The position numbers and the translations under genes are program-made. Under the pieces are notes generated by a model. The model was not told the origin of the DNA. It saw nothing but the letters and a program-made list of their open reading frames with translations, and made no database searches. Shown here in pieces: positions 26,008 through 33,554 of a stretch of 64,000 nucleotides of DNA (its first letter is position 1; each line of letters opens with the position of its first letter). Source of the DNA: Nocardioides marmoriginsengisoli (lineage in GTDB: Bacteria; Actinomycetota; Actinomycetes; Propionibacteriales; Nocardioidaceae). Location: assembly GCF_003725695.1 (NCBI RefSeq), contig NZ_RJSE01000001.1, positions 1 to 64,000 on the forward strand, written 5' to 3'.

Positions 26008-26985
26008 GTGAGCAAGGTCGATGTTCTGGTTGCTGGTGGCGGCGGATTCATCGGCGGCCATCTGGTCGCCGATCTGTTGAGCCAGGGGCTCAGCGTCCGC
26101 TCGGTCGACGTCAAGCCGGTCGAGGAGTGGTACCAGGTGCACGAGGGCGTCGAGAACGTCGTCGCCGACCTCTCCAAGCTCGACAACGCGCAGGCGGCGA
26201 CCGCGGGGGCCAACGAGGTCTACCTGCTCGCTGCCGACATGGGCGGCATGGGCTTCATCGAGAACAACAAGGCCCTCTGCATGCTGACCGTGCTGACCAG
26301 CACGCACCTGCTCGAGGCGGCCCGCGACCAGAACGTCGAGCGGCTCTTCTTCTCCTCCTCCGCGTGCGTGTACGCCGCGGGCAAGCAGACCGACCCGAAC
26401 GTGACCGCGCTGGTCGAGGCCGACGCCTACCCGGCGATGCCGGAGGACGGCTACGGCTGGGAGAAGCTCTTCACCGAGCGGATGTGCCGCCACTTCGAGG
26501 AGGACTTCGGTCTGACTACCCGGATGGCGCGCTACCACAACGTCTACGGCCCGAACGGCACCTGGACCGGCGGTCGTGAGAAGGCCCCGGCGGCCGTCTG
26601 CCGCAAGATCGCCACCGCCGCGATCACGGGCAAGCACACCATCGACATCTGGGGCGACGGCGAGCAGACCCGTTCCTTCATGTACATCGACGACTGCGTC
26701 AAGGGATCCCAGATGATCCTCAAGGGCGACAGCAACGAGCCGGTCAACCTGGGCAGCGACGAGCTGGTCACGATCAACCAGCTCGTCGACATCGTCGAGG
26801 GCATCGCCGGCATCAAGTGCGAGCGGGAGTACGACCTGACCGCTCCGCAGGGCGTCCGCGGCCGCAACTCCGACAACACCCTGATCAAGGAGATCTACGA
26901 CTGGGCTCCGTCGATCACCCTGGCCGACGGACTCGCGAAGACCTACGCCTGGGTCTACGACGAGGTCAAGCGCTCGCTGAGCTGA
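26008..26985 (+). CDS. GDP-mannose 3',5'-epimerase-like NAD-dependent epimerase
   Basis: This 325-residue extended SDR has a Rossmann motif GGGGFIGGHL, the region MGGMGFIENN, and the catalytic YGWEK pair. A segment RYHNVYGPNGTW followed by GGREKAPAA closely resembles GDP-mannose 3',5'-epimerases, which make GDP-L-galactose or GDP-L-gulose. GTG 26008 is chosen because CAGGAGG lies just upstream; an in-frame GTG at 25987 precedes that site. It overlaps the glycosyltransferase start by one base and is divergent from gmd. Confidence 0.85.
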   Translation: MSKVDVLVAGGGGFIGGHLVADLLSQGLSVRSVDVKPVEEWYQVHEGVENVVADLSKLDNAQAATAGANEVYLLAADMGGMGFIENNKALCMLTVLTSTHLLEAARDQNVERLFFSSSACVYAAGKQTDPNVTALVEADAYPAMPEDGYGWEKLFTERMCRHFEEDFGLTTRMARYHNVYGPNGTWTGGREKAPAAVCRKIATAAITGKHTIDIWGDGEQTRSFMYIDDCVKGSQMILKGDSNEPVNLGSDELVTINQLVDIVEGIAGIKCEREYDLTAPQGVRGRNSDNTLIKEIYDWAPSITLADGLAKTYAWVYDEVKRSLS

Positions 26986-28169
26986 TGCGCGTCCTCGTCC
27001 ACGACTTCGCCGGCCACCCGTTCCAGGTCGAGCTGAGTCGGGAGTTGGCACGTCGTGGCCACGACGTCACGCACTCGTACTGCCCTGCCTGGGTGTCCGG
27101 CAAGGGCAACTTCGAGGGCAGCGAGCGGCTGCTGATCGAGCCGGTCGGTCCGACCGAGCCGATCGAGAAGGACCAGTTCGTCAAGCGGTTGCTGGTCGAG
27201 CTGGTTCTCGGCTGGCAGCTGCTCCGGCAGGTGCGCCGTACCCGGGCCGACGTGGCGATGATGTCGAACGCCCAGATCCCCACCCTGGTGGTCTTCGCGA
27301 TCGGGATGCTGCTGCTGCGCAAGCCGTGGGTGCTCTGGCACCAGGACGTGTACGCCGTCGCGATCAAGTCGTTCGCCGGCGAGAAGCTGGGCCGCGGCTT
27401 CCGGCTGGTCGCGACCGTCTTCACCGTCGCCGAGCGCTGGGTGTCGCGCCGGGCCGCCGCGGTGGTGGTGATCGCCGACTCGTTCGTGGCGGTGCACGAG
27501 GAGTGGGGCACCGCGGAGAAGACCACGGTGATCCCGAACTGGGCGCCGCTGGACGAGATCTTCCCGGTCGACCGGTTGAACGCGTGGTCGGGCGAGCAGG
27601 GCCTCGACGAGGTCCGGACGCTGCTGTACTCCGGCACCCTCGGCCTCAAGCACAACCCGGAGCTGCTGGTCGGCCTGGCTGCAGCGGTTCGCGACGCCGG
27701 TACGCCGGTGCAGCTGGTCGTGGTCAACCAGGGCGCGGCCGAGGCCGTGCTGCGCGCCGAGGCGGAGCGGCTCGACGTACCGCTGATGCTGCTGCCGTTC
27801 CAGCCCTACGAGCGGCTCCCCGAGGTGCTCGGGTCGGGGGACGTGCTGGTGGTGCTGCTGGAGCAGGACGCCGGGGCGTTCTCGGTGCCGTCCAAGACGC
27901 TCTCGTACCTGTGTGCGGGCCGCCCGATCGTCGGGTTCATGCCGGCCGAGAACCTCGCGTCCCAGCTGGTCGGCGACGTCGACGGCTGCGTGCTGCCGCC
28001 GAACGCGGACTCGCTGCCGGCGGCGGCGACCTGGGTGGCCGGCGTCCTCGCCGACCGCGAGGAGCAGGCGCGGCTGGGGAAGCAGGCCCGGGCGCTGGCC
28101 GAGCGGGAGTTCGCCCTGGAGGGCTGCGCCGACCGGTTCGAGACGATCCTGACGACGGTCTCGTCTTAA
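26985..28169 (+). CDS. Family 4 glycosyltransferase
   Basis: This 394-residue GT-B protein begins MRVLVHDFAGHPFQVEL and has a C-terminal nucleotide-sugar-binding domain with LLYSGTLGLKHNPELL and FSVPSKTLSYLCAGRPIV, the latter being the GT4 E/S-rich loop region. A hydrophobic stretch near residues 90-110 (LVVFAIGMLLL) suggests membrane association. It probably adds a sugar from a GDP-linked donor to the lipid-linked repeat unit. It is translationally coupled to the epimerase gene, so it may use the epimerase product. Confidence 0.88.
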   Translation: MRVLVHDFAGHPFQVELSRELARRGHDVTHSYCPAWVSGKGNFEGSERLLIEPVGPTEPIEKDQFVKRLLVELVLGWQLLRQVRRTRADVAMMSNAQIPTLVVFAIGMLLLRKPWVLWHQDVYAVAIKSFAGEKLGRGFRLVATVFTVAERWVSRRAAAVVVIADSFVAVHEEWGTAEKTTVIPNWAPLDEIFPVDRLNAWSGEQGLDEVRTLLYSGTLGLKHNPELLVGLAAAVRDAGTPVQLVVVNQGAAEAVLRAEAERLDVPLMLLPFQPYERLPEVLGSGDVLVVLLEQDAGAFSVPSKTLSYLCAGRPIVGFMPAENLASQLVGDVDGCVLPPNADSLPAAATWVAGVLADREEQARLGKQARALAEREFALEGCADRFETILTTVSS

Positions 28170-28229
28170 TCCGTGGACACGAGTCTCATTCTTTGAGATT
28201 GGCGTTTCCGCCCGCGACCAGGTTCGGCC

Positions 28230-28235
28230 TAGGCT
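28230..28235 (+). promoter_or_regulatory. Candidate -10 box of the sulfur operon leader
   Basis: TAGGCT is separated by 7 nt from the GTG at 28243, the same arrangement as upstream of phoU. It implies a leaderless start for the leader peptide. Confidence 0.5.
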
Positions 28236-28242
28236 TCTGATC

Positions 28243-28320
28243 GTGTTCACGACCATGCTGACCAAGCGCCGCGCAGTGGATCACTGCCGCACGCGCTCGT
28301 CGCTGTGTCGAATGTCCTGA
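28243..28320 (+). CDS. Cysteine-containing leader peptide of the DUF4395-rhodanese operon
   Basis: A 25-codon frame starts at GTG 28243, with an alternative ATG at 28255. It contains LTKRRAVDHCR and SSLCRMS, with two Cys codons. The pattern LTKRxAVDxCR is that of the short leader peptides placed upstream of sulfur-metabolism genes in many actinomycetes, which are thought to sense cysteine supply by ribosome stalling or attenuation. About 150 nt with potential stems separates it from the first operon gene. The mechanism here is inferred. Confidence 0.65.
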   Translation: MFTTMLTKRRAVDHCRTRSSLCRMS

Positions 28321-28468
28321 CGGGACGCCCAGCCTCGTAAGAGAGCGACCGCCAGTGCGGTTCGTCTCCGAGCCTGACCAACTCCGGCGCGCATGCCCGA
28401 TCCCGGGCGCCGCTGAGCGTCCCGTCCGCAACGTCCAGGACCCGACACCTCCTCCGAAGGGAGCAGCC

Positions 28469-28960
28469 ATGAGCAAGCCCGCAGTTCAGATCGATCCCCG
28501 CGGCCCGCGGTTCACCGCCGGCGTGACGCTGGTGCTGTTCGCCGTGGTCCTGGTGACGGCGCCTTCCGTGGTCGGCATCGTGCTGCTCTCGGTGCAGGTC
28601 GCGTTCTTCGCGATCGGCGCCGGACTCGGGGTCCAGCACACGCCGACCGCCCAGGTCTTCAAGTACCTGGTCCGTCCGCGGCTCGCCGCACCGGATCACC
28701 TCGAGGACGCCGCACCACCCCGCTTCGCCCAGGCCGTCGGCCTGGCCTTCTCGGTCGTCGCCCTGGTGGGCTACGCGACCGGTGCCACTCTGCTCGGCCA
28801 GATCTTCGCCGGGTTCGCGCTCGTCGCCGCCACGCTGAATGCCGTCTTCGGCTTCTGCCTCGGTTGCGAGCTCTACCTGCTGGGACGGCGTCTGCTCGCT
28901 CCCCGCGCCAAGAACACCACCACACCCAATGAAACGAACAAGGAAGAAGTAGCCGTATGA
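28469..28960 (+). CDS. DUF4395 family membrane protein
   Basis: This 163-residue protein has a DUF4395 domain with about four hydrophobic segments and a Cys-containing motif, FGFCLGCELYLLGRR, near residues 126-140. DUF4395 proteins regularly accompany rhodaneses and ThiX and may act in thiol or sulfur chemistry at the membrane; the reaction is not known. GAAGGGAG precedes ATG 28469. It overlaps the rhodanese start by four bases, so the genes are coupled. Confidence 0.88.
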   Translation: MSKPAVQIDPRGPRFTAGVTLVLFAVVLVTAPSVVGIVLLSVQVAFFAIGAGLGVQHTPTAQVFKYLVRPRLAAPDHLEDAAPPRFAQAVGLAFSVVALVGYATGATLLGQIFAGFALVAATLNAVFGFCLGCELYLLGRRLLAPRAKNTTTPNETNKEEVAV

Positions 28961-29805
28961 GCCGCGAATCAGCACTCGTCAACGCCGACTGGGTCACCGA
29001 GCACCTCGATGACCCGAAGGTCGTCCTGATCGAGGTCGACGAGGACACCTCGGCGTACGACCGCAGCCACATCCGTGGCGCGATCAAGCTCGACTGGACC
29101 ACCGACCTCCAGGACCAGGTCCGTCGCGACTTCGTCAACAAGGCGCAGTTCGAGGCCCTGCTCTCCGAGAAGGGCGTCAGCAACGACAGCACCGTCGTGC
29201 TGTACGGCGGCAACAACAACTGGTTCGCGGCGTACGCGTACTGGTACTTCACACTCTACGGCCACGCCGACGTCAAGCTGCTCGACGGCGGTCGCAAGAA
29301 GTGGGAGCTCGACGCCCGCGAGCTGAGCGACGAGGTCGTCAAGCTGGACCCGACGACGTACGTGGCCCAGGACCAGGACCTCTCGATCCGCGCGTTCCGC
29401 GACGAGGCCGTCGCGGCCATCGGCGTGCAGAACCTGGTGGACGTGCGCAGCCCCGACGAGTACGCCGGCCGGCTGCTCGCCCCGGCGCACCTGCCGCAGG
29501 AGCAGTCCCAGCGTGCGGGGCACATCCCGACGTCCGTCAACGTCCCGTGGAGCAAGAACGCCAACGACGACGGCACCTTCAAGTCCGACGCGGACCTCGA
29601 GGCGCTGTACGCCGAGGTGGGCTTCGACGAGACCAAGGACACCATCGCGCTGTGCCGCATCGGTGAGCGCTCGTCGCTGACCTGGTTCGTCCTCCAGGAG
29701 CTGCTGGGCAAGAAGAACGTCAAGAACTACGACGGCTCCTGGACCGAGTACGGCTCCCTCGTCGGCGTTCCGATCGCTCTCGGCGACGAGCCGGGCGACG
29801 CCTGA
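28957..29805 (+). CDS. Thiosulfate sulfurtransferase (tandem rhodanese, CysA/SseA type)
   Basis: This 282-residue protein has two rhodanese domains. The N-terminal one is inactive, and the C-terminal one holds the catalytic Cys at residue 233 in ALCRIGERSS, the loop typical of thiosulfate-type rhodaneses in actinomycetes. The N-terminal motif VLIEVDEDTSAYDRSHIRGA is family-typical. It would transfer sulfane sulfur from thiosulfate to an acceptor. Its stop overlaps the DUF1416 start by one base, matching the cysA2-sseC2 pair of M. tuberculosis. Confidence 0.94.
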   Translation: MSRESALVNADWVTEHLDDPKVVLIEVDEDTSAYDRSHIRGAIKLDWTTDLQDQVRRDFVNKAQFEALLSEKGVSNDSTVVLYGGNNNWFAAYAYWYFTLYGHADVKLLDGGRKKWELDARELSDEVVKLDPTTYVAQDQDLSIRAFRDEAVAAIGVQNLVDVRSPDEYAGRLLAPAHLPQEQSQRAGHIPTSVNVPWSKNANDDGTFKSDADLEALYAEVGFDETKDTIALCRIGERSSLTWFVLQELLGKKNVKNYDGSWTEYGSLVGVPIALGDEPGDA

Positions 29806-30101
29806 TGTGCGGCGCGGTCAAGGGCGGACTCTCCCTGGACGGCGTGGACGTCGCCAAGGAGGCGATCATCCAGGGCCAGGTGCTCCGCGGTGACGTCCCG
29901 GTCGGCAACGCCTACGTGCGCCTGCTGGACAAGTCCGGCGAGTTCACCGCCGAGGTCCCGACCTCGGCATCCGGGCACTTCCGGTTCTTCGCCGGCCCGG
30001 GCGACTGGACGCTGCGCACGCTCGCCCCGCAGACCGACCCGGTCGACAACGCCGTGACGGCCGCCAAGGGCGTCGTCGCCGAGGTCGAGGTCGTGCTCTA
30101 G
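29805..30101 (+). CDS. DUF1416 family protein (SseC type)
   Basis: This 98-residue protein begins with a Cys at position 2 (MCGAVKGG) and forms a predicted beta-sandwich (carboxypeptidase-regulatory-like fold) with GNAYVRLLDKSGEF and GHFRFFAGPGDW. It is the usual last gene of actinobacterial rhodanese operons; a sulfur-metabolism role is inferred from that. A strong terminator follows. Confidence 0.92.
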   Translation: MCGAVKGGLSLDGVDVAKEAIIQGQVLRGDVPVGNAYVRLLDKSGEFTAEVPTSASGHFRFFAGPGDWTLRTLAPQTDPVDNAVTAAKGVVAEVEVVL

Positions 30102-30116
30102 CTCCGGGTTCACCGC

Positions 30117-30152
30117 AAGGGCCCCGCCACCGATCCGGTGGCGGGGCCCTTT
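30117..30152 (+). terminator. Rho-independent-type terminator of the sulfur operon
   Basis: GGGCCCCGCCACC (30119-30131) pairs perfectly with 30137-30149 around a GATCC loop, with AA before the stem and TTT after it. Confidence 0.88.
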
Positions 30153-30269
30153 GCGTACCCGGACCTGCCTATGTCGCGGGTGGGGTCGGTGGGACGCCGC
30201 AGCGCCCCACCAGTCACCTTCGCAGGTCGGTGTACGCGCAGCGCGGCGAGGCGGGACCGGACTAGCGGC

Positions 30270-31181
30270 TCACTCCGGCTTGCGGGCGAAGACGTCCAGC
30301 ACGATCCGGGGGACCGGGCCGTGCTTGATCGCGGTGTCCATCGCGAAGCCGGTCGGGCGGGCGATGCCGGCGGGCATGCCGAGCGAGTTGAGGTACATCG
30401 AGGACTTCAGGCTGTAGCGGGCCTTCGGGATCGCCTTGACGTCGCGGAACCCGTGGCGCTCGAGCAGCGCCACCATGCTGCGGGTGGTGTGCAGCTGCCA
30501 GTGGTGCTCGGCGACGCGGCGGTCGACGATCCGGGTGAAGCGGCCGCTGGAGCCCTTCAGCGCGGCGAGCGCCATCCGGTCGACCACGGTCCAGCGGGGG
30601 GTCTGCAGGTACATCAGCCCGCCGGGCTTGAGCAGCTTGAAGCAGTCGTCCACGAGTGAGTCGACGTCCTCGACGTGGGCCAGGACGCACCACATCGTCA
30701 GGGCGTCGTACGCGTTTTCCAGCGCGAGCTCGGGCAGCTCGCCCAGCAGCAGGTCGACGTCGTAGCGCGACTTGGCGAGCTCGACCGCCCCCGCGTGCAG
30801 CTCGTTGCCGCCGACGCCGAACCCGTTCTTCCGGGCCAGGTCGAGGAACTTGCCGTCACCGGCGCCGACGTCGAAGAGGTTCAGGTCCGGGCGGCCGGCG
30901 AGCAGCTCGGCGAGCATCGCCAGGGCGTCGTCCCAGGCGTCCTCCATGGCGCCCTCGCGCTTGGCCTGGACGTAGCCCTCGTAGTCGAAGGTCAGCGCGC
31001 CGGCCGGGTCCTCCATGTCGTGCGAGTACGTCGACCGCTCGGCCCAGGCCCGCAGCCCGCAGACGCGGCATCCCAGCACCCGGCGTCCGGTCTTGCGCGA
31101 CGGCGGGTACAGCACGACGTCGTCGGAGAGGCAGGCCGGGCACGATCGGATCGAGGGTGAATCCGTGGTCGGGGAGGGCAA
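30270..31181 (-). CDS. SAM-dependent methyltransferase with N-terminal zinc ribbon
   Basis: This 303-residue protein starts with a likely zinc ribbon (CPAC near residue 14 and CRVC near residue 38), followed by a class I methyltransferase domain with SAM loop LFDVGAGDGKFLDLAR and motif LPELALENAYDALTMWCVLAHVED. The arrangement is common in methyltransferases that modify sugars or lipids in polysaccharide clusters. The TTG start at 31181 is supported by AGGAG 6 nt upstream. No direct partner gene is adjacent. Confidence 0.8.
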   Translation of the reverse strand: MPSPTTDSPSIRSCPACLSDDVVLYPPSRKTGRRVLGCRVCGLRAWAERSTYSHDMEDPAGALTFDYEGYVQAKREGAMEDAWDDALAMLAELLAGRPDLNLFDVGAGDGKFLDLARKNGFGVGGNELHAGAVELAKSRYDVDLLLGELPELALENAYDALTMWCVLAHVEDVDSLVDDCFKLLKPGGLMYLQTPRWTVVDRMALAALKGSSGRFTRIVDRRVAEHHWQLHTTRSMVALLERHGFRDVKAIPKARYSLKSSMYLNSLGMPAGIARPTGFAMDTAIKHGPVPRIVLDVFARKPE

Positions 31182-31330
31182 ACCGGACTCCTAGGTCTTC
31201 TGATCCCGGCCCGTGGCGGGCAGCCGGGGTGACGGGGCGGTTCATCGTAGGCGCATGCGAGGGGCGCGCAGGTCGTGAATCCGGAAATCCGGGCTCCGGT
31301 GAACAGCCTGTACGCCCTGGCAGCCTTGGG

Positions 31331-31336
31331 TAGGCT
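31331..31336 (+). promoter_or_regulatory. Candidate -10 box, leaderless start
   Basis: TAGGCT is 8 nt upstream of the ATG at 31345, with no ribosome binding site between them. Confidence 0.5.
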
Positions 31337-31344
31337 GACCGGTC

Positions 31345-32226
31345 ATGTCCGGCATCGATGACTCCGGCTCTCCTCCGGAGGTGCCCGAGGAGTACGCCGC
31401 GGTCTACCGCGACGCGTACCTGCGCGCCCTCGCCGAGGACGCCGAGAGCCCGGTCGAGCCGGCCGCGGACGCCGCGGCGACGGAGCCGGAAGCGGGCGGA
31501 CCCGACCCGGAGCGGGCCTCCTGGCGGCGACCGCTGCTGGCAGCCGTCGTCGTCCTCGCGGTGATCGGCGGCGCGTTCGCGGTGGTGCAGGCGCTCTCCG
31601 GTGACGACGAGCCGTCGATTCCCCGGGTCAGTGAGCCGCGGAGCACCAGCCCCGCCCCCGGTCGCCGCCCCGGCACGCAGCAGTCGGAGGAGCCCGCCGC
31701 TCCCGAGAGCACCGAGGCGACCCCGTCGTCCACCGACGAGCCGGCCTGGGACGGCGAGGTGGAACCGGTCGGGATCCTCGGTGCCGAAGCCACCTGCACG
31801 GCCGATCCCGGCGTCGACTCGGCCGGCGACCCGGTCCGCTACACGGCGGCGAACGCGGTCGACGGCGACCCTGCCACGGCCTGGCGCTGCGACGGCCGCG
31901 CGATCGGCGAGACCCTGACTTTCACGCTGCCGCCGGACACCGAGGTCGCCGAGGTCGGACTGATCCCCGGCTACGCCAAGACCGACGCGAGCAGCGGAGC
32001 CGACCGGTACGCCGAGAACAACCGGATCACCCGGGTGCGGTGGACGCTGGCCGACGGAGTCGTGGTCGAGCAGAAGCTCGACCCGTCGCCGGACGACCGG
32101 AGCGTGCAGCGGATCCGGGTACCGCGCACCGAGACCGGCGAGATCACCGTCGAGGTGCTCGGGGCGAAGCGCGGTCCGCGCAACACCACCGCGATCAGCG
32201 AGGTCGAGGTCTCGGAAGCCGATTAG
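31345..32226 (+). CDS. Membrane protein with C-terminal discoidin/NADase-type glycan-binding domain
   Basis: This 293-residue protein has an acidic cytoplasmic head (about 60 residues), one membrane helix (about residues 66-84), a Pro/Ser/Thr/Glu-rich linker and an extracytoplasmic domain of about 140 residues. That domain contains NAVDGDPATAWRCDGRAIGETLTF, RWTLADGVVVEQ and ITVEVLGAKRG, a pattern of discoidin-like carbohydrate-binding modules. The likely location is the outer face of the membrane, perhaps binding cell-wall or capsule glycan. Its 3' end overlaps the convergent ligase gene by 32 nt. Confidence 0.78.
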   Translation: MSGIDDSGSPPEVPEEYAAVYRDAYLRALAEDAESPVEPAADAAATEPEAGGPDPERASWRRPLLAAVVVLAVIGGAFAVVQALSGDDEPSIPRVSEPRSTSPAPGRRPGTQQSEEPAAPESTEATPSSTDEPAWDGEVEPVGILGAEATCTADPGVDSAGDPVRYTAANAVDGDPATAWRCDGRAIGETLTFTLPPDTEVAEVGLIPGYAKTDASSGADRYAENNRITRVRWTLADGVVVEQKLDPSPDDRSVQRIRVPRTETGEITVEVLGAKRGPRNTTAISEVEVSEAD

Positions 32227-33541
32227 CCCCGGTCACCGGAGCGCGTCGTGGCGCCGGCTCGTCCGGTTCCTCGGGCGGGCTCTCCTCCGCGGCGAGCTCT
32301 TCCTCGGCGGTCTGGTACGTGATCAGGATCAGCGCGAGCACCGCCCAGACGATCCGGTCGTAGAGGGTCGGGCCGATCATGCCGAACGCGGCGTAGGAGA
32401 GGCCGGCGTACGCGAGCCGGTTCGGGGTGCCCTGCCGGAAGAGCGGTCTGACCAGCGCCGCCACGATCAGCACGAACCCGACCAGGGTGAGCACGCCGCC
32501 GGCGACGGCCACCTCCAAATAGGCGTTGTGGTACGCCAGGATGGTGTCCTTGCCCCAGCCGATGCCTTCGATCGGATGCTTCCAGAACGTGTCGAAGCCC
32601 TGTTGCAGCAGGCTCTCGCGGGCCTGGTCGGAGAACTGGGCGCTGGTGTTGCCCTTGAGCCGGTCGAGCACCGTGTCCTGGCCGAGCGCGCTGAGCAGCC
32701 GGTCGGCGGTGAGCACCGCGACGAACGCGCCGGAGACGATCACGTACCAGGCGGCCGCGGAGCGCTCGACGATCGGCCAGGCGACCGTGATCAGCGCGCA
32801 GCAGAGCAGGCTGGCCCGGCTGCCCGAGTTCACCACCGAGAAGCCGACGACAGCCATCGCTCCGACGACGATCCAGCGGTGCTTCGGGTCCACCCGGTAG
32901 AAGAGGAAGATCAGCAGCGCGTAGGCCATCTGGCCGCCGAGACCGTAGAAGTTCGGCTGCGTGGTGAGGCCGACGGCGCGGCCCTGGGCCATGCCGGCAC
33001 CGCCGCGGACCACCGAGTACGCCGCGCTGATCATCTGGCCGCCGACGTACGCCCAGGCCATCGCGTCCAGCAGCCGGCCGGTGGGCCGGAGGACGTTGAG
33101 CACCAGGACCAGGCCGATCATCGCGGCGACGACCTTGGTGAGGCCGACCAGGCTGCCCGCGGTGCCGGGGTTGATCAGGCTCGTCACCATGCCGCCGACG
33201 AAGAGGATGCTGGCGCCGGCGACGTACATCGGCGGCAGCTTGGGGCGGCCGACGAGGAGTCGCGGGATCAGCAGCCCGAAGCCGAGCACGAAGAAGATGT
33301 CGGAGACGGTGACGTTGCCGCCCAGGCCGAGCGCGTTCATCGGCGCCATCAGCATGCCGATGAGCATCAGGCCGATGCCCATCTTCTCCGGGCCGACCGC
33401 TACCAGGACGACCAGCGCGACCGCCAGCGCGACCGCGGCGATGCTGTACAGCAGCTGGTTGGTGCTGACCCCGACGACGAGCAGCAGCAGCAGGACGACG
33501 ACGCCGACGAGGGAAGCTGCGGAGCTCTTCAGCGCGTTCAT
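32195..33541 (-). CDS. O-antigen ligase / Wzy-like polysaccharide polymerase
   Basis: This 448-residue membrane protein has about 12 hydrophobic segments and the long extracytoplasmic loop of the Wzy_C/O-antigen ligase family (GNTSAQFSDQARESLL... GIGWGKDTILAYHNAYLEVAVAGGVL). It would polymerise or ligate repeat units at the outer face of the membrane. The cytoplasmic tail is acidic and Pro-rich. It lies 13 nt after the Wzz/tyrosine kinase gene, so the two should be in one operon. Confidence 0.85.
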   Translation of the reverse strand: MNALKSSAASLVGVVVLLLLLVVGVSTNQLLYSIAAVALAVALVVLVAVGPEKMGIGLMLIGMLMAPMNALGLGGNVTVSDIFFVLGFGLLIPRLLVGRPKLPPMYVAGASILFVGGMVTSLINPGTAGSLVGLTKVVAAMIGLVLVLNVLRPTGRLLDAMAWAYVGGQMISAAYSVVRGGAGMAQGRAVGLTTQPNFYGLGGQMAYALLIFLFYRVDPKHRWIVVGAMAVVGFSVVNSGSRASLLCCALITVAWPIVERSAAAWYVIVSGAFVAVLTADRLLSALGQDTVLDRLKGNTSAQFSDQARESLLQQGFDTFWKHPIEGIGWGKDTILAYHNAYLEVAVAGGVLTLVGFVLIVAALVRPLFRQGTPNRLAYAGLSYAAFGMIGPTLYDRIVWAVLALILITYQTAEEELAAEESPPEEPDEPAPRRAPVTGANRLPRPRPR

Positions 33542-33554
33542 CGCGGAGCCCGCG

